NCBI RefSeq assembly: GCF_021018895.1
Contig: NC_079384.1
Coordinates: 2,034,640-2,098,639, forward strand
DNA length: 64,000 bases
DNA from: Seriola aureovittata
Taxonomy: Eukaryota; Chordata; Actinopteri; Carangiformes; Carangidae
Direction: 5' to 3'
A program made the translations under genes and the position numbers. Shown here piece by piece: positions 51,701-59,057 of the stretch. Position 1 is the stretch's first letter, and every line of letters begins with the position of its first letter. Under the pieces are notes generated by a model. The model was not told the DNA's origin. It did no database searches and saw only the letters and a list, made by a program, of their open reading frames with translations.

Positions 51701-54446
51701 GACATAGTATAGTAAGGCATAAAAAGTCAAAAAAACGACATAGTATAGTAAGGCATAAAAAGTCATAAAAACGACATAGTGTAGTAAGGCATAAAAATTC
51801 ATAAAAATGTCATAGTATAATAAGGTATAAAAAGTCATAAAAATGACATAGTATAATAAAGCATAAAAAACGACATAGTATAGCAATGCATAAAAATTCA
51901 TAAAAATGTCATAGTATAGTAAGGCATAAAAAGTTATAAAAACGACATAGTATAGTAAGGCATAATAATTCATAAAAATGACATAGTATAATAAAGCATA
52001 AAAAACGACATAGTATAGCAATGCATAAAAATTCATAAAAATGTCATAGTATAGTAAGGCATAAAAAGTTATAAAAACGACATAGTATAGTAAGGTATAA
52101 TAATTCATAAAAAAGTCATAGTATAATAAGGTATAAAAAGTCAAAAAAATGACACAGTATAGTAAGGCATAAAAATTCATAAAAATGTCATAGTATAGTA
52201 AGGCAAAAAAATTCATAAAAAAGTCATAGTATAATAAGGTATAAAAAGTCAAAAAAACGACATAGTATAGTAAGGCATAAAAAGTAATAAAAACGACATA
52301 GTATAATAAAGAATAAAAAACGACAGTATAGTAAGGCATAAAAATTCATAAAAATGTCATAGTTTAATTAGGCATAAAAATGACAGTATAATAAAGCATA
52401 AAAGATGACATAGTATAGTAAGGCATAAAAAGTTATAAAAACGACATATTATAGTAAGGCATAAAAATTCATAAAAATGTCATAGTATAGTAAGGCATAA
52501 AAATGTCATAGTATAATAAGGCATAAAAATGACATAGTATAATAAAGCATAAAAAATTACATAGTATAGTAAGGCATAAAAAGTCATAAAAATGTCATAG
52601 TATAATAAGGCATAAAAATGACATAGTATAATAATCCATAAAAAATGACATAGTATAGTAAGGCATAAAAAGTCAAAAAAACGACATAGTATAGTAAGGC
52701 ATAAAAAGTCATAAAAAACGACATAGTATAGTAAGGCATAAAAAGTAATAAAAACGACATAGTATAATAAAGAATAAAAAACGACAGTATAGTAAGGCAT
52801 AAAAATTCATAAAAATGTCATATTTTAATTAGGCATAAAAATTCATAAAAAACGACATAGTATAGTAAGGCATAAAAAGTCATAAAAATGTCATAGCATA
52901 ATAAGGCATAAAAATGGCATAGTATAATAAAGCATAAAAAATGACACAGTATAGTAAGACATAAAAATTCATAAAAATGTCATAGTATAATAAGGTATAA
53001 AAAGTCATAAAAACGACATAGTATAGTGAGGCATAAAAATTCATAAAAATGACATAGTATAGTAAGGCATAAAAATATCATAGGATAATAAGGCACAAAA
53101 ACGACATAGTATAGTAAGTCATAAAAAGGCTTAAAAAAGTCCTAGTATTCTTGGTTACATTTTCATGGGATTTTTCAACAGAAATTATTAATTCAATAGT
53201 AACATCAACTACTGGAAAGTGTTTCATTTATTTTGATTTTGGCGGTTTCAGTTCTCCATACCTGGAAGGTGAATAGAGCATTAAGTGTAGTTAGAAAGTC
53301 AGTGCTGGAGCATAGTTGTGATAATTATAATGAAAACTTTTCAGTCAGATGTTAGGATCCATACAAACTCTCTCTGTCTTTTTTGGTTGAAAGTAATGAA
53401 AAATAGTTCAATCTAGTTAATATCAACCAATAATGGTCTGTTTTACAGAACCTCTGATTCAACTGCTTAAAAGCTTGCATCTGATTCATAGTCCTTTAAT
53501 ATAACTGGATAAAAATTTTAAATCTTTTAAACAATGGTTCAATTGATTAAAAAAACATCACTTCTTTATTATCATTACAGCAACTGACCAGAAGCCAGCA
53601 GATGGATGAACTGTTGGATGTTCTCATAGAGAGCGGAGGTGAGTAGAGATTCAATAATTAATGTTGGTCACCAGGAGTAAAACTGTAACTGTCACTGCAT
53701 GAGAGTAAGTGTAAAGTCTATGTGTAAATCACTCGGTGCACTGGCTTCAGATTTCACCCCACACTCTGGTACCAGGTCTCACTTCCTGCTGTGACCCTCT
53801 CTCCTCTTCCTCTCCTCTTCCTCTTCAAGAGATGCCAGCTAACGCCAGAGAAGAGAGGGAGAGGTCCTCTGTAACCAAAGTTGTGCCTCACATTACTGTG
53901 TCCCCAGGGTGTCCCGGCCTCCTTATCCCGAGGTTCCACCGTCACTATGAACAGCTGTACCCCACCCAGCCCCCTTACGACCACTCGGCCAATCACATCG
54001 CCGACGGCCACCTGGAGACTCTGCTGGGGAGTCCGATTGGGCGGGGAGGGGAAGTGGCCCTTCTTAAAATGGCTACCGAGGATGGGGGCCTGGAAGACGA
54101 AGGGAACAGAGAGGGCGAAGGGTACGGCAGCCCCCACAGCCACCACCGCCATCCTCACCATCCGCCGCAGGACAAACTTGTGACCAGCAGAGATCAGATG
54201 GACACCCCGCTGTCGCCCATCAGCGCCAAGGCGTCCACCTTCCCCGAGGTGCAGGGGATGGTCAGCATGACGTTCAGCGAGACGCCGTGGGAGACGATGG
54301 AGTGGCTGGACCTGATGCCGCCCAGCTCCGCCACGGCCTTCAGCGTGGCTCCGCCCACTGGCCCCAGCATCTTCAACACAGAGTTCCTGGATATAACAGA
54401 CATTAACTTGAACTCTGCTATGGACCTGCACCTGGAGCACTGGTGA
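27498..54446 (+). CDS. myocd: Myocardin, SRF coactivator (whole gene, 13 coding exons)
   Basis: Myocardin binds serum response factor in the nucleus and drives CArG-box genes of cardiac and smooth muscle. Thirteen exons with GT-AG borders and matching phases join to 3,036 nt, giving about 1,011 residues plus stop. In order the product has the MTLLGSEHS start typical of the cardiac long isoform (the MEF2-interacting end), an RPEL1-like motif, an RPEL3 motif, an acidic-serine block (FEEDSSSDGLSP), a basic region (HKKPKD) with a Gln-rich stretch for SRF binding, a SAP domain, a leucine zipper, an IKQEP sumoylation-type site, a QPPCYEDAVKQ motif and a C-terminal activation domain with PWETMEWLDL. 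It is slightly longer than mammalian myocardin because of inserted His/Thr/Ser/Gly-rich segments. No exon for RPEL2 was found. Neighbour map2k4, adjacent to MYOCD in mammals too, favours myocd over its MRTF paralogues. Exon joins are inferred from splice sites and homology, not from cDNA. Confidence 0.97.
28126..28189. repeat. Interrupted (TG)n microsatellite
   Basis: TG run with TATG interruptions, 64 bp. Confidence 0.9.
28360..28440. repeat. Palindromic foldback with 40-bp arms
   Basis: Arms 28,360-28,399 and 28,401-28,440 are reverse complements with one mismatch and a one-base centre. The flanks (CAGTCGTCCAGGTCCCGGTT on the left, TCCTCTTGGAT on the right) suggest two head-to-head ends of a dispersed fish element. 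Confidence 0.9.
28604..28632. repeat. (CT)14 microsatellite
   Basis: A 29-bp CT run. Confidence 0.9.
29293..29339. repeat. (TG)n microsatellite
   Basis: A 47-bp TG run with one TT interruption. Confidence 0.9.
30060..30145 (+). mobile_element. Possible non-LTR retroelement 3' tail remnant
   Basis: The text CTGTGCAATGACAAATAAA followed by GTTCTGTCTATTTTATTCTA resembles the 3' end of fish LINE/SINE copies, which I recall ending TGCAATGACAATAAAG then ATTCTATTCT. Only the tail is visible; no reverse transcriptase sequence is present. Confidence 0.35.
30247..30284. repeat. (TTG)n microsatellite
   Basis: About 12 tandem TTG units. Confidence 0.95.
30541..30598. repeat. (TG)29 microsatellite
   Basis: A 58-bp TG run. 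Confidence 0.95.
31473..31539. repeat. 18-bp inverted repeat (MITE-like core)
   Basis: TATCTCGTTAATTCAGAA (31,473-31,490) is exactly inverted at 31,522-31,539. AATTATCTCGTT words flank both sides (31,470 and 31,560). It probably belongs to a small dispersed element spanning 31,410-31,575. Confidence 0.7.
32157..32193. repeat. (CA)18 microsatellite
   Basis: A 37-bp CA run. Confidence 0.95.
32312..32360. repeat. (TG)24 microsatellite
   Basis: A 49-bp TG run with one TT interruption. Confidence 0.95.
32596..32661 (+). CDS. myocd: myocd coding exon 2 (RPEL1-like motif)
   Basis: The 66-nt exon encodes VLQLRLQQRR then TREQLADQGIMP, the first RPEL-type motif. It lies between a polypyrimidine-CTCAG acceptor and a GTGAGT donor, entering and leaving in phase 1, so skipping it would keep the frame. 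The RRTRE wording is closer to MRTF RPEL1 than the RRTQE of human myocardin, as I recall them. A (CA)n tract starts about 31 nt after the donor. Confidence 0.95.
32693..32778. repeat. Interrupted (CA)n microsatellite near exon 2 donor
   Basis: An 86-bp CA tract with CG and TG interruptions starts 31 bp after the RPEL1 exon. Confidence 0.95.
33577..33614. repeat. (GAT)n microsatellite
   Basis: About 12 GAT units with one TAT interruption. Confidence 0.9.
34543..34563. repeat. G21 run
   Basis: Homopolymer; a second G-rich patch at 34,757-34,800 (runs of 7-10 G split by TGAT, A and TTAT) follows 0.2 kb later. Both could form G-quadruplexes in the pre-mRNA. Confidence 0.9.
35174..35229. repeat. 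Compound (TCC)n(TGC)n microsatellite
   Basis: Twelve TCC units followed by about six CTG units. Confidence 0.95.
35396..35471. repeat. (CA)37 microsatellite
   Basis: A 76-bp CA run with one CT interruption. Confidence 0.95.
35826..35843. repeat. G18 run
   Basis: Homopolymer followed by CGGGG. Confidence 0.9.
36010..36480. repeat. Polypyrimidine-rich stretch
   Basis: About 470 bp dominated by C and T on the + strand (CTTCC, TTTCT, CCTT words), within intron 2 and 1.4 kb before the RPEL3 exon. Confidence 0.8.
37903..38058 (+). CDS. myocd: myocd coding exon 3 (RPEL3 motif)
   Basis: The 156-nt exon encodes a short linker and then LRLKRARLAQDLSEK and LALRPGPLELVQNNIMP, the third RPEL motif, followed by the DSADTE linker. 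It is preceded by GTGTTGTGCAG and followed by GTACCA, phase 1 to phase 1. Direct splicing from exon 2 is in frame (CCT-CAC-CCG). It is frame-neutral if skipped. Four 9-bp CCTGTAACA-type repeats and a 100-nt TG tract lie just after its donor. Confidence 0.95.
38091..38124. repeat. 9-bp tandem repeat (CCTGTAACA)
   Basis: Nearly four copies, 32 bp after the exon 3 donor. Confidence 0.85.
38135..38235. repeat. (TG)50 microsatellite near exon 3 donor
   Basis: A 101-bp TG tract with one TC interruption, the longest in the window, starting 77 bp after the RPEL3 exon. Confidence 0.95.
38383..38406. repeat. (GATA)n microsatellite
   Basis: Six units with one AAAT interruption. Confidence 0.9.
38691..38749. 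repeat. (CTC)n microsatellite
   Basis: About 20 CTC units, the end imperfect. Confidence 0.95.
38841..38882. repeat. (CT)21 microsatellite
   Basis: A 42-bp CT run. Confidence 0.95.
39125..39150. repeat. (TG)13 microsatellite
   Basis: A 26-bp TG run. Confidence 0.9.
39584..39637. repeat. (TG)27 microsatellite
   Basis: A 54-bp TG run. Confidence 0.95.
39744..39785. repeat. (CA)21 microsatellite
   Basis: A 42-bp CA run. Confidence 0.95.
40795..40979 (+). CDS. myocd: myocd coding exon 4 (acidic/serine segment)
   Basis: It encodes VNHGKFPKQDDSYAFEED then SSSDGLSPEQ, matching the conserved FAFEEDSSSDGLSPDQ block of myocardin. A Ser-rich tail follows, in which a CTC repeat codes for Ser. Acceptor CCTACAG, donor GTAAAA. 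It enters in phase 1 and leaves in phase 0. Confidence 0.95.
40980..42078 (+). other. myocd: myocd intron 4
   Basis: A 1.1-kb intron with unique sequence, no repeat array and no extra exon seen. Confidence 0.8.
42079..42183 (+). CDS. myocd: myocd coding exon 5 (variable linker)
   Basis: This is a 35-codon exon, phase 0 to 0, encoding a low-conservation Gly/Thr/Pro/Asn linker that ends PVPAIVK. Acceptor GTGAACAG, donor GTCAGC. It is supported by its position, clean splice sites and uninterrupted frame between the acidic and basic segments. Human myocardin has a comparable divergent linker ending AAVKSK. Confidence 0.85.
42282..42604 (+). CDS. myocd: myocd coding exon 6 (basic and Gln-rich SRF-binding region)
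   Basis: It encodes KNRHKKPKDVKPKVKKLK, then YHQYIPPDQKAEKSPPPMD and SAYARLLQQQQLFLQLQ. These are the basic and Gln-rich elements through which myocardin binds SRF; the central part is almost identical to the mammalian protein. The exon ends in a lineage-specific His/Thr/Gln tail with HTHTQTQ and HTHTPQTQ, coded by CA-rich DNA where mammals have poly-Gln. It leaves in phase 2 at a GTGAGT donor. Confidence 0.97.
42797..42953 (+). CDS. myocd: myocd coding exon 7 (linker and start of SAP domain)
   Basis: The exon completes a Lys codon, encodes a Ser-rich linker with SPSPVKSAYPNQSN, and ends with KPGPLPANLDDLK, the first helix of the SAP domain. Acceptor TTCCAG, donor GTAGGT, leaving in phase 0 inside the SAP domain. 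Confidence 0.96.
43031..43570 (+). CDS. myocd: myocd coding exon 8 (SAP domain and leucine zipper start)
   Basis: It encodes VSELRQHLRIRGMPVSGTK then TALIERLRPF, the remainder of the SAP DNA-binding helix pair. A Ser/Pro/Gly-rich region follows with ITTVTFPVTP and PPISPASSELS, and the exon ends with the leucine zipper start EKDKMLVEKQKVIEELTWKL. The zipper mediates dimerisation. A Gly-rich insert (VVGGGGNQGGGGQ) lies just before the zipper and looks lineage-specific. Phase 0 to 0, donor GTGGGT. Confidence 0.97.
43571..44145 (+). other. myocd: myocd intron 8
   Basis: A 575-bp A/T-rich intron that interrupts the leucine zipper code. Nothing else recognised. Confidence 0.8.
44146..44643 (+). 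CDS. myocd: myocd coding exon 9 (zipper end, SUMO-type site)
   Basis: It starts with VEELKMQLHKRKR, finishing the leucine zipper, and continues into a Ser/Pro-rich region with TIKQEPMSL, a classic psi-K-x-E sumoylation motif at the position of the known IKQE site of mammalian myocardin. FLSPQCSPQDSPNGK and SPNNPYLLSPPL also match the family. Acceptor CCTGATAG, donor GTACGA, phase 0 to 0. Confidence 0.96.
44791..44937 (+). CDS. myocd: myocd coding exon 10 (divergent linker)
   Basis: This is a 49-codon exon encoding a weakly conserved Gln/Ser/Asn linker from LQQKSGGQPV to AENQNMQPK. Acceptor CACCGCAG, donor GTAAAC, phase 0 to 0. It is supported by its open frame, splice sites and position. It corresponds to the variable stretch before the QPPSYEDAVKQ motif in mammals. 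Confidence 0.85.
44938..45325 (+). other. myocd: myocd intron 10
   Basis: A 388-bp intron, nothing recognised inside. Confidence 0.8.
45326..45454 (+). CDS. myocd: myocd coding exon 11 (YEDAVKQ motif)
   Basis: It encodes MSVLPSPRHVGQKSQV and ends LRQPPCYEDAVKQ, matching the conserved TQPPSYEDAVKQ of myocardin. Acceptor TCATGTAG, donor GTAAAC, phase 0 to 0. If the donor is not used, the frame runs 19 further codons into the intron to a TAA at 45,512-45,514. The 8.1 kb intron with the large tandem array follows. Confidence 0.94.
45735..45860. repeat. Possible dispersed fish repeat
   Basis: Words GCAATTATCAGCCGATATTA and GGGCGTAAGTTTGGTTTCAA followed by ATTGGTGGGGTCGCAAC resemble common noncoding fish repeats that I have seen; the family is not known to me. 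Confidence 0.35.
46352..53150. repeat. Large A-rich tandem array (36-bp and 26-27-bp units)
   Basis: About 6.8 kb of tandem units. The long unit is ATAGTATAGTAAGGCATAAA followed by AATTCATAAAAATGTC (36 bp); variants have GTCATAAAAATGAC, GTCAAAAAAACGAC or AAAGCAT. Short units of 26-27 bp lack about 9-10 bp (the second ATAAAAA block). I estimate around 200 units. Larger blocks are duplicated, for example 49,702-50,056 and 50,849-51,203. The + strand is A-rich and very C-poor. It lies wholly in myocd intron 11. I know of no named family. Confidence 0.95.
53581..53638 (+). CDS. myocd: myocd coding exon 12
   Basis: A 58-nt exon encodes QLTRSQQMDELLDVLIESG, nearly identical to mammalian myocardin. 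Acceptor ATTACAG, donor GTGAGT. It enters in phase 0 and leaves in phase 1, so skipping it would shift the frame of the activation domain. It begins only about 430 bp after the end of the intronic tandem array. Confidence 0.96.
53830..54446 (+). CDS. myocd: myocd coding exon 13 (transactivation domain, stop)
   Basis: The last coding exon starts by completing a Glu codon, then MPANAREERERS. It carries GHLETLLGSPIG and ALLKMATEDG, an inserted His-rich stretch (HSHHRHPHHPPQ), and the activation domain MTFSETPWETMEWLDLMPPS with the C-terminus FLDITDINLNSAMDLHLEHW before TGA at 54,444. The domain recruits p300-type coactivators in mammals. The acceptor follows a long polypyrimidine tract ending TTCAAG. 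Confidence 0.97.
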
Positions 54447-57125
54447 AAGCAGCATCACCACAAGTGCCATCCACCGTCACACACCAGCTTTAAAAGCGGA
54501 CTGCTGATATCAGCTCCGCCCACAACCAAAGACCAATCGAATTCTTCCTTCAACAGCTTCAGTCCAAGTACCATTTCCTTCCTGTTATAATCCAGTGGGA
54601 CATCTGAGGTTTATTATATTTTGACTTATTTTCTCCACATGAGTTTCTCATGTCGTCGTCACCAGAATCCAAAGACAAGGTGCGTCTTGGCGCCATCGCA
54701 CAACCGCCACACGAATATGAACATGGGCGCATGAAGGATTTTCTACACAATGGAAGGACGTGATTACTGTGCTTTACACCTTATGCAACATCAGTGTTAT
54801 GCCACCTAGACTTGAAGACACATTTTGACAATCATTGTAAACTTTCTGAGTCTATGTTTGTATTACTGGAAAAAAAAAAAAACGAAAGGAATTACAAGGT
54901 GAATTGGAAATGCTTAGCGTGGCCATTTTTGTAAATAGTATCATAACATGTACTGACAGAGACAAGTTGACGTCTGCATATTTTGTCAGTGGTGTGGGAG
55001 AGGACACACAGACCACAGATCAAGTGTTTTATGTAATCGACTCCTCATTTGATGTAAATATGACAAAAAAATCTCACTGTGCACCTCTAGCTTAATACAC
55101 ATTTGTCACAGTTTGCTTCAACTTAGAATATGTGTGTACAAGTGGTTGTCATTCCTTTGAAGGTCCATTTTTTTTTTTTTAATACGAGTTTCTTTTCACC
55201 ATTTGGCCTCTTTATCCACAGTATGGAGAGAAATGAATGTCTTATTGCTTTAATTGGCGGATAAACCGTGCCTTATTTTTATTATACGACTTTTATACCA
55301 ATTCCCCCTTTACAATTTTATATGAATTTACTATTCCCTCAAAGCTAATGACAGATATGAATATAGTAAGCTCCTACATGAAGTCAGTTTTTCTTTTAAA
55401 TCAGACGAATGTTAATGAAAAATGCATCTTCATCTCTATTTTTTATAAATTTCACCCTCTGTCTTCAGGCCAATCACAGTTATTTATTTTGTGTTTTTTA
55501 TATTTATACTTTATCCTGTATTTATACTGGCATTCCCTCCTAACTGATTGGAGCTCTGTTTTTGATTTTAACGGAAATGAAAACTCCAGTGCCAACATTT
55601 TTTACATGAAACCAGTTCTCTTAAAAATGTGATGCAAAGTGAAGGAACCGCTCTGAAAAGCCATGCTGTCTGAAAACACTTAAAGAATCATGTGAAGTGG
55701 AAATGCCCATTCTTAGCACTTGTGAATAGGAAAATGTAATATATTCAGACCTTTACTGTGAATACTGCATATAACACAACACGACACAAACCCGTAATGG
55801 AGCCAGCCTCGACACACAGTAGTTAGCCAAATGTGAACGTTTTTAAAAACACCATTTTTAAAGTTGTAGTTTCGGTCAGTAATTGTCTGTTTTTCACACA
55901 TGTAAAAACTTGAAGGAATAGTTTCACATTCTGGGATTTACACTTAGAGTTAGATGAGATCATTGATACCGCTCTCAAATCTGTCCCGCTAAACACAAGG
56001 CTACAGCTAGCGGCTAGCCTGTTAGCTTACCTGGCTAACCTAGTAATAAAATCTGCTTACTAGCATCTCTAACAATGAGCTCTAAATGTCATTCACTGTC
56101 CTTGGCAACATGTTGAGCCTTTCCAAGATAAGCTAACTAGGGTTACATTGTAACATATAAGCTAGCTCTAGTTAGCTTATCCGTCACTAGCATCTCTAAA
56201 ACTCTAAAGCTCACAAATCATCATATTTAATACACAAAAGCACAAATTATTGTCTTTGTACAAGAAGTGCTGGTAGTTGGTTTTGTTACTAGTTCACTCT
56301 TAATGCTAAACTAAGCTAACAGTCTCCTAGCTACAGCTACATATAGAGTGCTGCAGGGAGGACGTATTTTTGAAGGCTAACCCTGAAGTTAGCATCACCC
56401 TGGTTCCCTCCACAAAAAGCCAATGGGAGTTTTACATTGTCTTTGACTCTGCTTAAAGAAGTCAGGACTGGGGTATTTACTGACGTATTTTATGTCTGAG
56501 AATAAAACGTGAAAACGTCTTGAGCTTGTGTTAAACACAGACCTTATTTCAGCCATTTAACCAGAGACCTCACAACGAGGGAACCAGAGGTGCTACGATG
56601 CTAACTAACGTCCAGGTTTTAGACTCACTCCTGCACTCTGGCTGCTCAAACTCCTTTTAATCTAACTCTCGTTATTTCCCAAATGTCACACTATTGCTGA
56701 GTGCATTGGCCAATAAATTTCTTGCATTTACAGTTGTGTCCTCTGTAAACATGAGTCTCATTTTTTGTTCTGTTTTGACCAAATATTGCTTTGTTTCTGT
56801 TACTTATGAAGTGTTGCACTTATAAAATGGTTTTCTATGGTTAGATGTCTGCTGTTAACACCCACCCTGAATATTGATATTCTTTATTCTCTGTCTTCTG
56901 TAAGAATATCTACTGGCCTTTATTTTTAATTTTATTTTATCTGGGTTCATTTCACAACAATTTTTCCCTAATCAAAAGAAAAACACGTGACAGAAGCTTC
57001 CATGTTGCTTGGCCACTGACTTGCTTTACTATTGTAAAAACAGTATTTGCCTGCATCCCTGTATACTACAGAAAGAAAAGCAATAAACTTATCACTGCAA
57101 AATAAAGTCAGTTACCCGTTTTATT
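54447..57125 (+). other. myocd: Putative myocd 3' UTR
   Basis: The stretch is AT-rich, with no coding signal, an A12 run near 54,870 and a segment at 55,990-56,400 full of GCTAAC/AGCTTA words. The best polyadenylation signals are AATAAA at 57,082 and 57,101, followed by a T/G-rich stretch. Earlier AATAAA hexamers at about 56,043, 56,503 and 56,711 could give shorter forms. The length is inferred. Confidence 0.5.
57082..57106 (+). terminator. myocd: Candidate polyadenylation signals of myocd
   Basis: Two AATAAA hexamers (57,082 and 57,101) sit 13 bp apart and are followed by a T-rich segment. On the opposite strand AATAAA also occurs at 57,120-57,125 and 57,182-57,187, so this spot could end transcription from both sides. 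Not confirmed by transcripts. Confidence 0.45.
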
Positions 57126-57400
57126 TATGTCTGATTCACAAGAAGCACACCGTTCAGGCTCTTCATCTTTTCCATGGGAACTTTATTTGTAATCCTCGAT
57201 AAAGATACAATATAATATTCATTGCCCTTAATATTATCTTATAATCTAATATGAACATTCTAGTAAATTGCAATTTATACAACATGTACCCTGGAGATTC
57301 TTATTCACCAGCGGTAAGTTAGCTTCCTGGAGACACATCCCATGAGAGACGAACAGATCTGGAGACTGTTTGCACTGAAACAAACTTCTGTTGTGTTTAA

Positions 57401-57407
57401 TGTGTGT

Positions 57408-57453
<46 letters not shown>
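57401..57453. repeat. (TG)26 microsatellite
   Basis: A 53-bp TG run with one TA interruption. Confidence 0.95.
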
Positions 57454-57456
<3 letters not shown>

Positions 57457-58334
57457 TCTCAGGGGTTTGCACAATTTTTCATCACAGAAATTAAATGGAA
57501 AGAACAACAGCCGACAGAACTCTCCCACAGAGAGAATCCCGTCTGGTCGACGATGCATGTCCACCATCTTGGTTGTAATGTTTCACCCTCCCGAGTAAGC
57601 CACAGTTATTCAGTCAAGTTCGCTGTTAACTGAGTGAGTGACCCTGACAACAGTGACCATTTTCCAAGATGGCTGACAACTGTAGAGGCCTATGTCATAG
57701 GACTTTTAAGTAAAACATCAAGGGGAGCGCCAATGATTTTACAAATGAACTTCAGTTTACTCATCACGATGGGCTCCAATACGCCTGTTATTTCTTTTTG
57801 TTTTGGAGCTGGTGCCCTACGAATGGCTGTGTTTTTAATCTGCCTCTTTGCAACTTCATTAAAGTACAACACTAACATTGCCGGAGTGTCCCTTTAGTTG
57901 TGGCAGTTCCTTTAATGTAATGAAATAAAATGCAGGAAAGCCTTTAGGGGAGGGAGATGACAAAAATAAAATAAAAATCAGCAATGACAAAGGCTAAAAA
58001 TTTATTTTTTCCACATTAAAGGTTGAGTAAGTGATTCTGCAGACAGACCACACCCCTGCCTTCAGTGCTCCTTCAGAAGCTCCACCCCCAAAATCATACA
58101 CATGCATCACCATGGCAACAACACACTAGCGGAATCCACAGCGTCTTATACGAAACACAGGACACGCACACAGATAACAGAATCCAAAACACACTAGAGT
58201 AAAAACTATTGAATTTGTTGTTGAGATTCTTTTTACAAAACTACAGTCCTTAGCTTCTAGCTTACAGCTAAGCAGTATTACTTTCAACTTTTACAGTTTG
58301 CACGTTGTACAAACATCATGATGTAGAGCAAATG

Positions 58335-58380
58335 AACCCTAACCCCTAACCCTAACCCTAACCCTAACCCCCCCCCCCCC
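58335..58380. repeat. Interstitial telomeric-type repeat (AACCCT)n plus C run
   Basis: Nearly six AACCCT units (one with an extra C) from 58,335 to 58,370 run into a C13 tract. The C-rich strand of the vertebrate telomere repeat reads left to right. Confidence 0.92.
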
Positions 58381-59037
58381 GTCCTGTGGACGAGCATGAA
58401 CGCCGCCTGCTGCTGATTGGCTGCTTGTGTTACTTGGTCCAGTATTTGCTGAATTTGACAAAAAGTGTATTGGATTAGAATCACTTACTCCACCTTTAAC
58501 AATAAACAATAACAGACTCGGATCATCCAGCTGATCCTGACTCTCACACTGAATTGAACACATTGAATTACTTTACATTATTAGTATTTGCTAGGTTAAA
58601 GGTCACAGCGGCTGTACTCATGGGATTTGTTGACAATAAAGGAAATATAAATAATGCCACCCTCATACTTTAAAGTCATTTATTACATTAAGTCTCTACA
58701 GAGTCCCACTGTTGGAGGTTTATCAGTCATACAGATGGTTTGGTTACCTAGCTAACACCGACTAGACATGGCTTTCTGGGAGGGAATAACGGAGGGTGGA
58801 TCTCAATAGTCTCAGGTTTTCAGCTTCCCTGTCACCTGACCCAGTACAGGTAAACGTCAGTCTATCGGGAGGACAGGTGAGGGGACGTGTTTCTAGACTA
58901 TGGAGACGCATCCTGAGATAATACATGGTTTGGCGTGGAAACATTCTGTCATCAGTGCAAGCCAGAGAGACGTGCCGAATCACGAGGAACATGCTGAGTT
59001 CACGGTCACCTTCAGGGTCAAAGAGCAGTGACTGAGA

Positions 59038-59057
59038 CCCCCCCCCCCCCCCCCCCC
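59038..59057. repeat. C20 run
   Basis: Homopolymer. Confidence 0.9.

Larger units (their letters stand above)
45455..53580 (+). other. myocd: myocd intron 11
   Basis: An 8.1-kb intron separating the YEDAVKQ exon from the two exons for the activation domain. It begins with 0.9 kb of A/T-rich sequence including a dispersed repeat at about 45,735-45,860, then the 6.8-kb tandem array, then 0.4 kb of unique sequence. Confidence 0.9.

Noticed and set aside
51515..52339. 274-residue minus-strand ORF with FYALLYY repeats as a membrane protein gene
   Set aside because: It is a by-product of the 36/27-bp array; similar frames occur all along the array and are broken at random, with no splice or start context.
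46352..53150. CRISPR-like array
   Set aside because: Units are contiguous variants of each other with no unique spacers, and the host is a vertebrate.
27498..54446. Assignment to an MRTF paralogue (mrtfa/mrtfb) instead of myocd
   Set aside because: The MTLLGSEHS start, the QQMDELLDVLIESG and PWETMEWLDL wording and the map2k4 neighbour all point to myocd.
53754..54470. 238-residue antisense ORF over exon 13
   Set aside because: It mirrors the GC-rich myocd coding exon; the + frame is clearly the conserved one.
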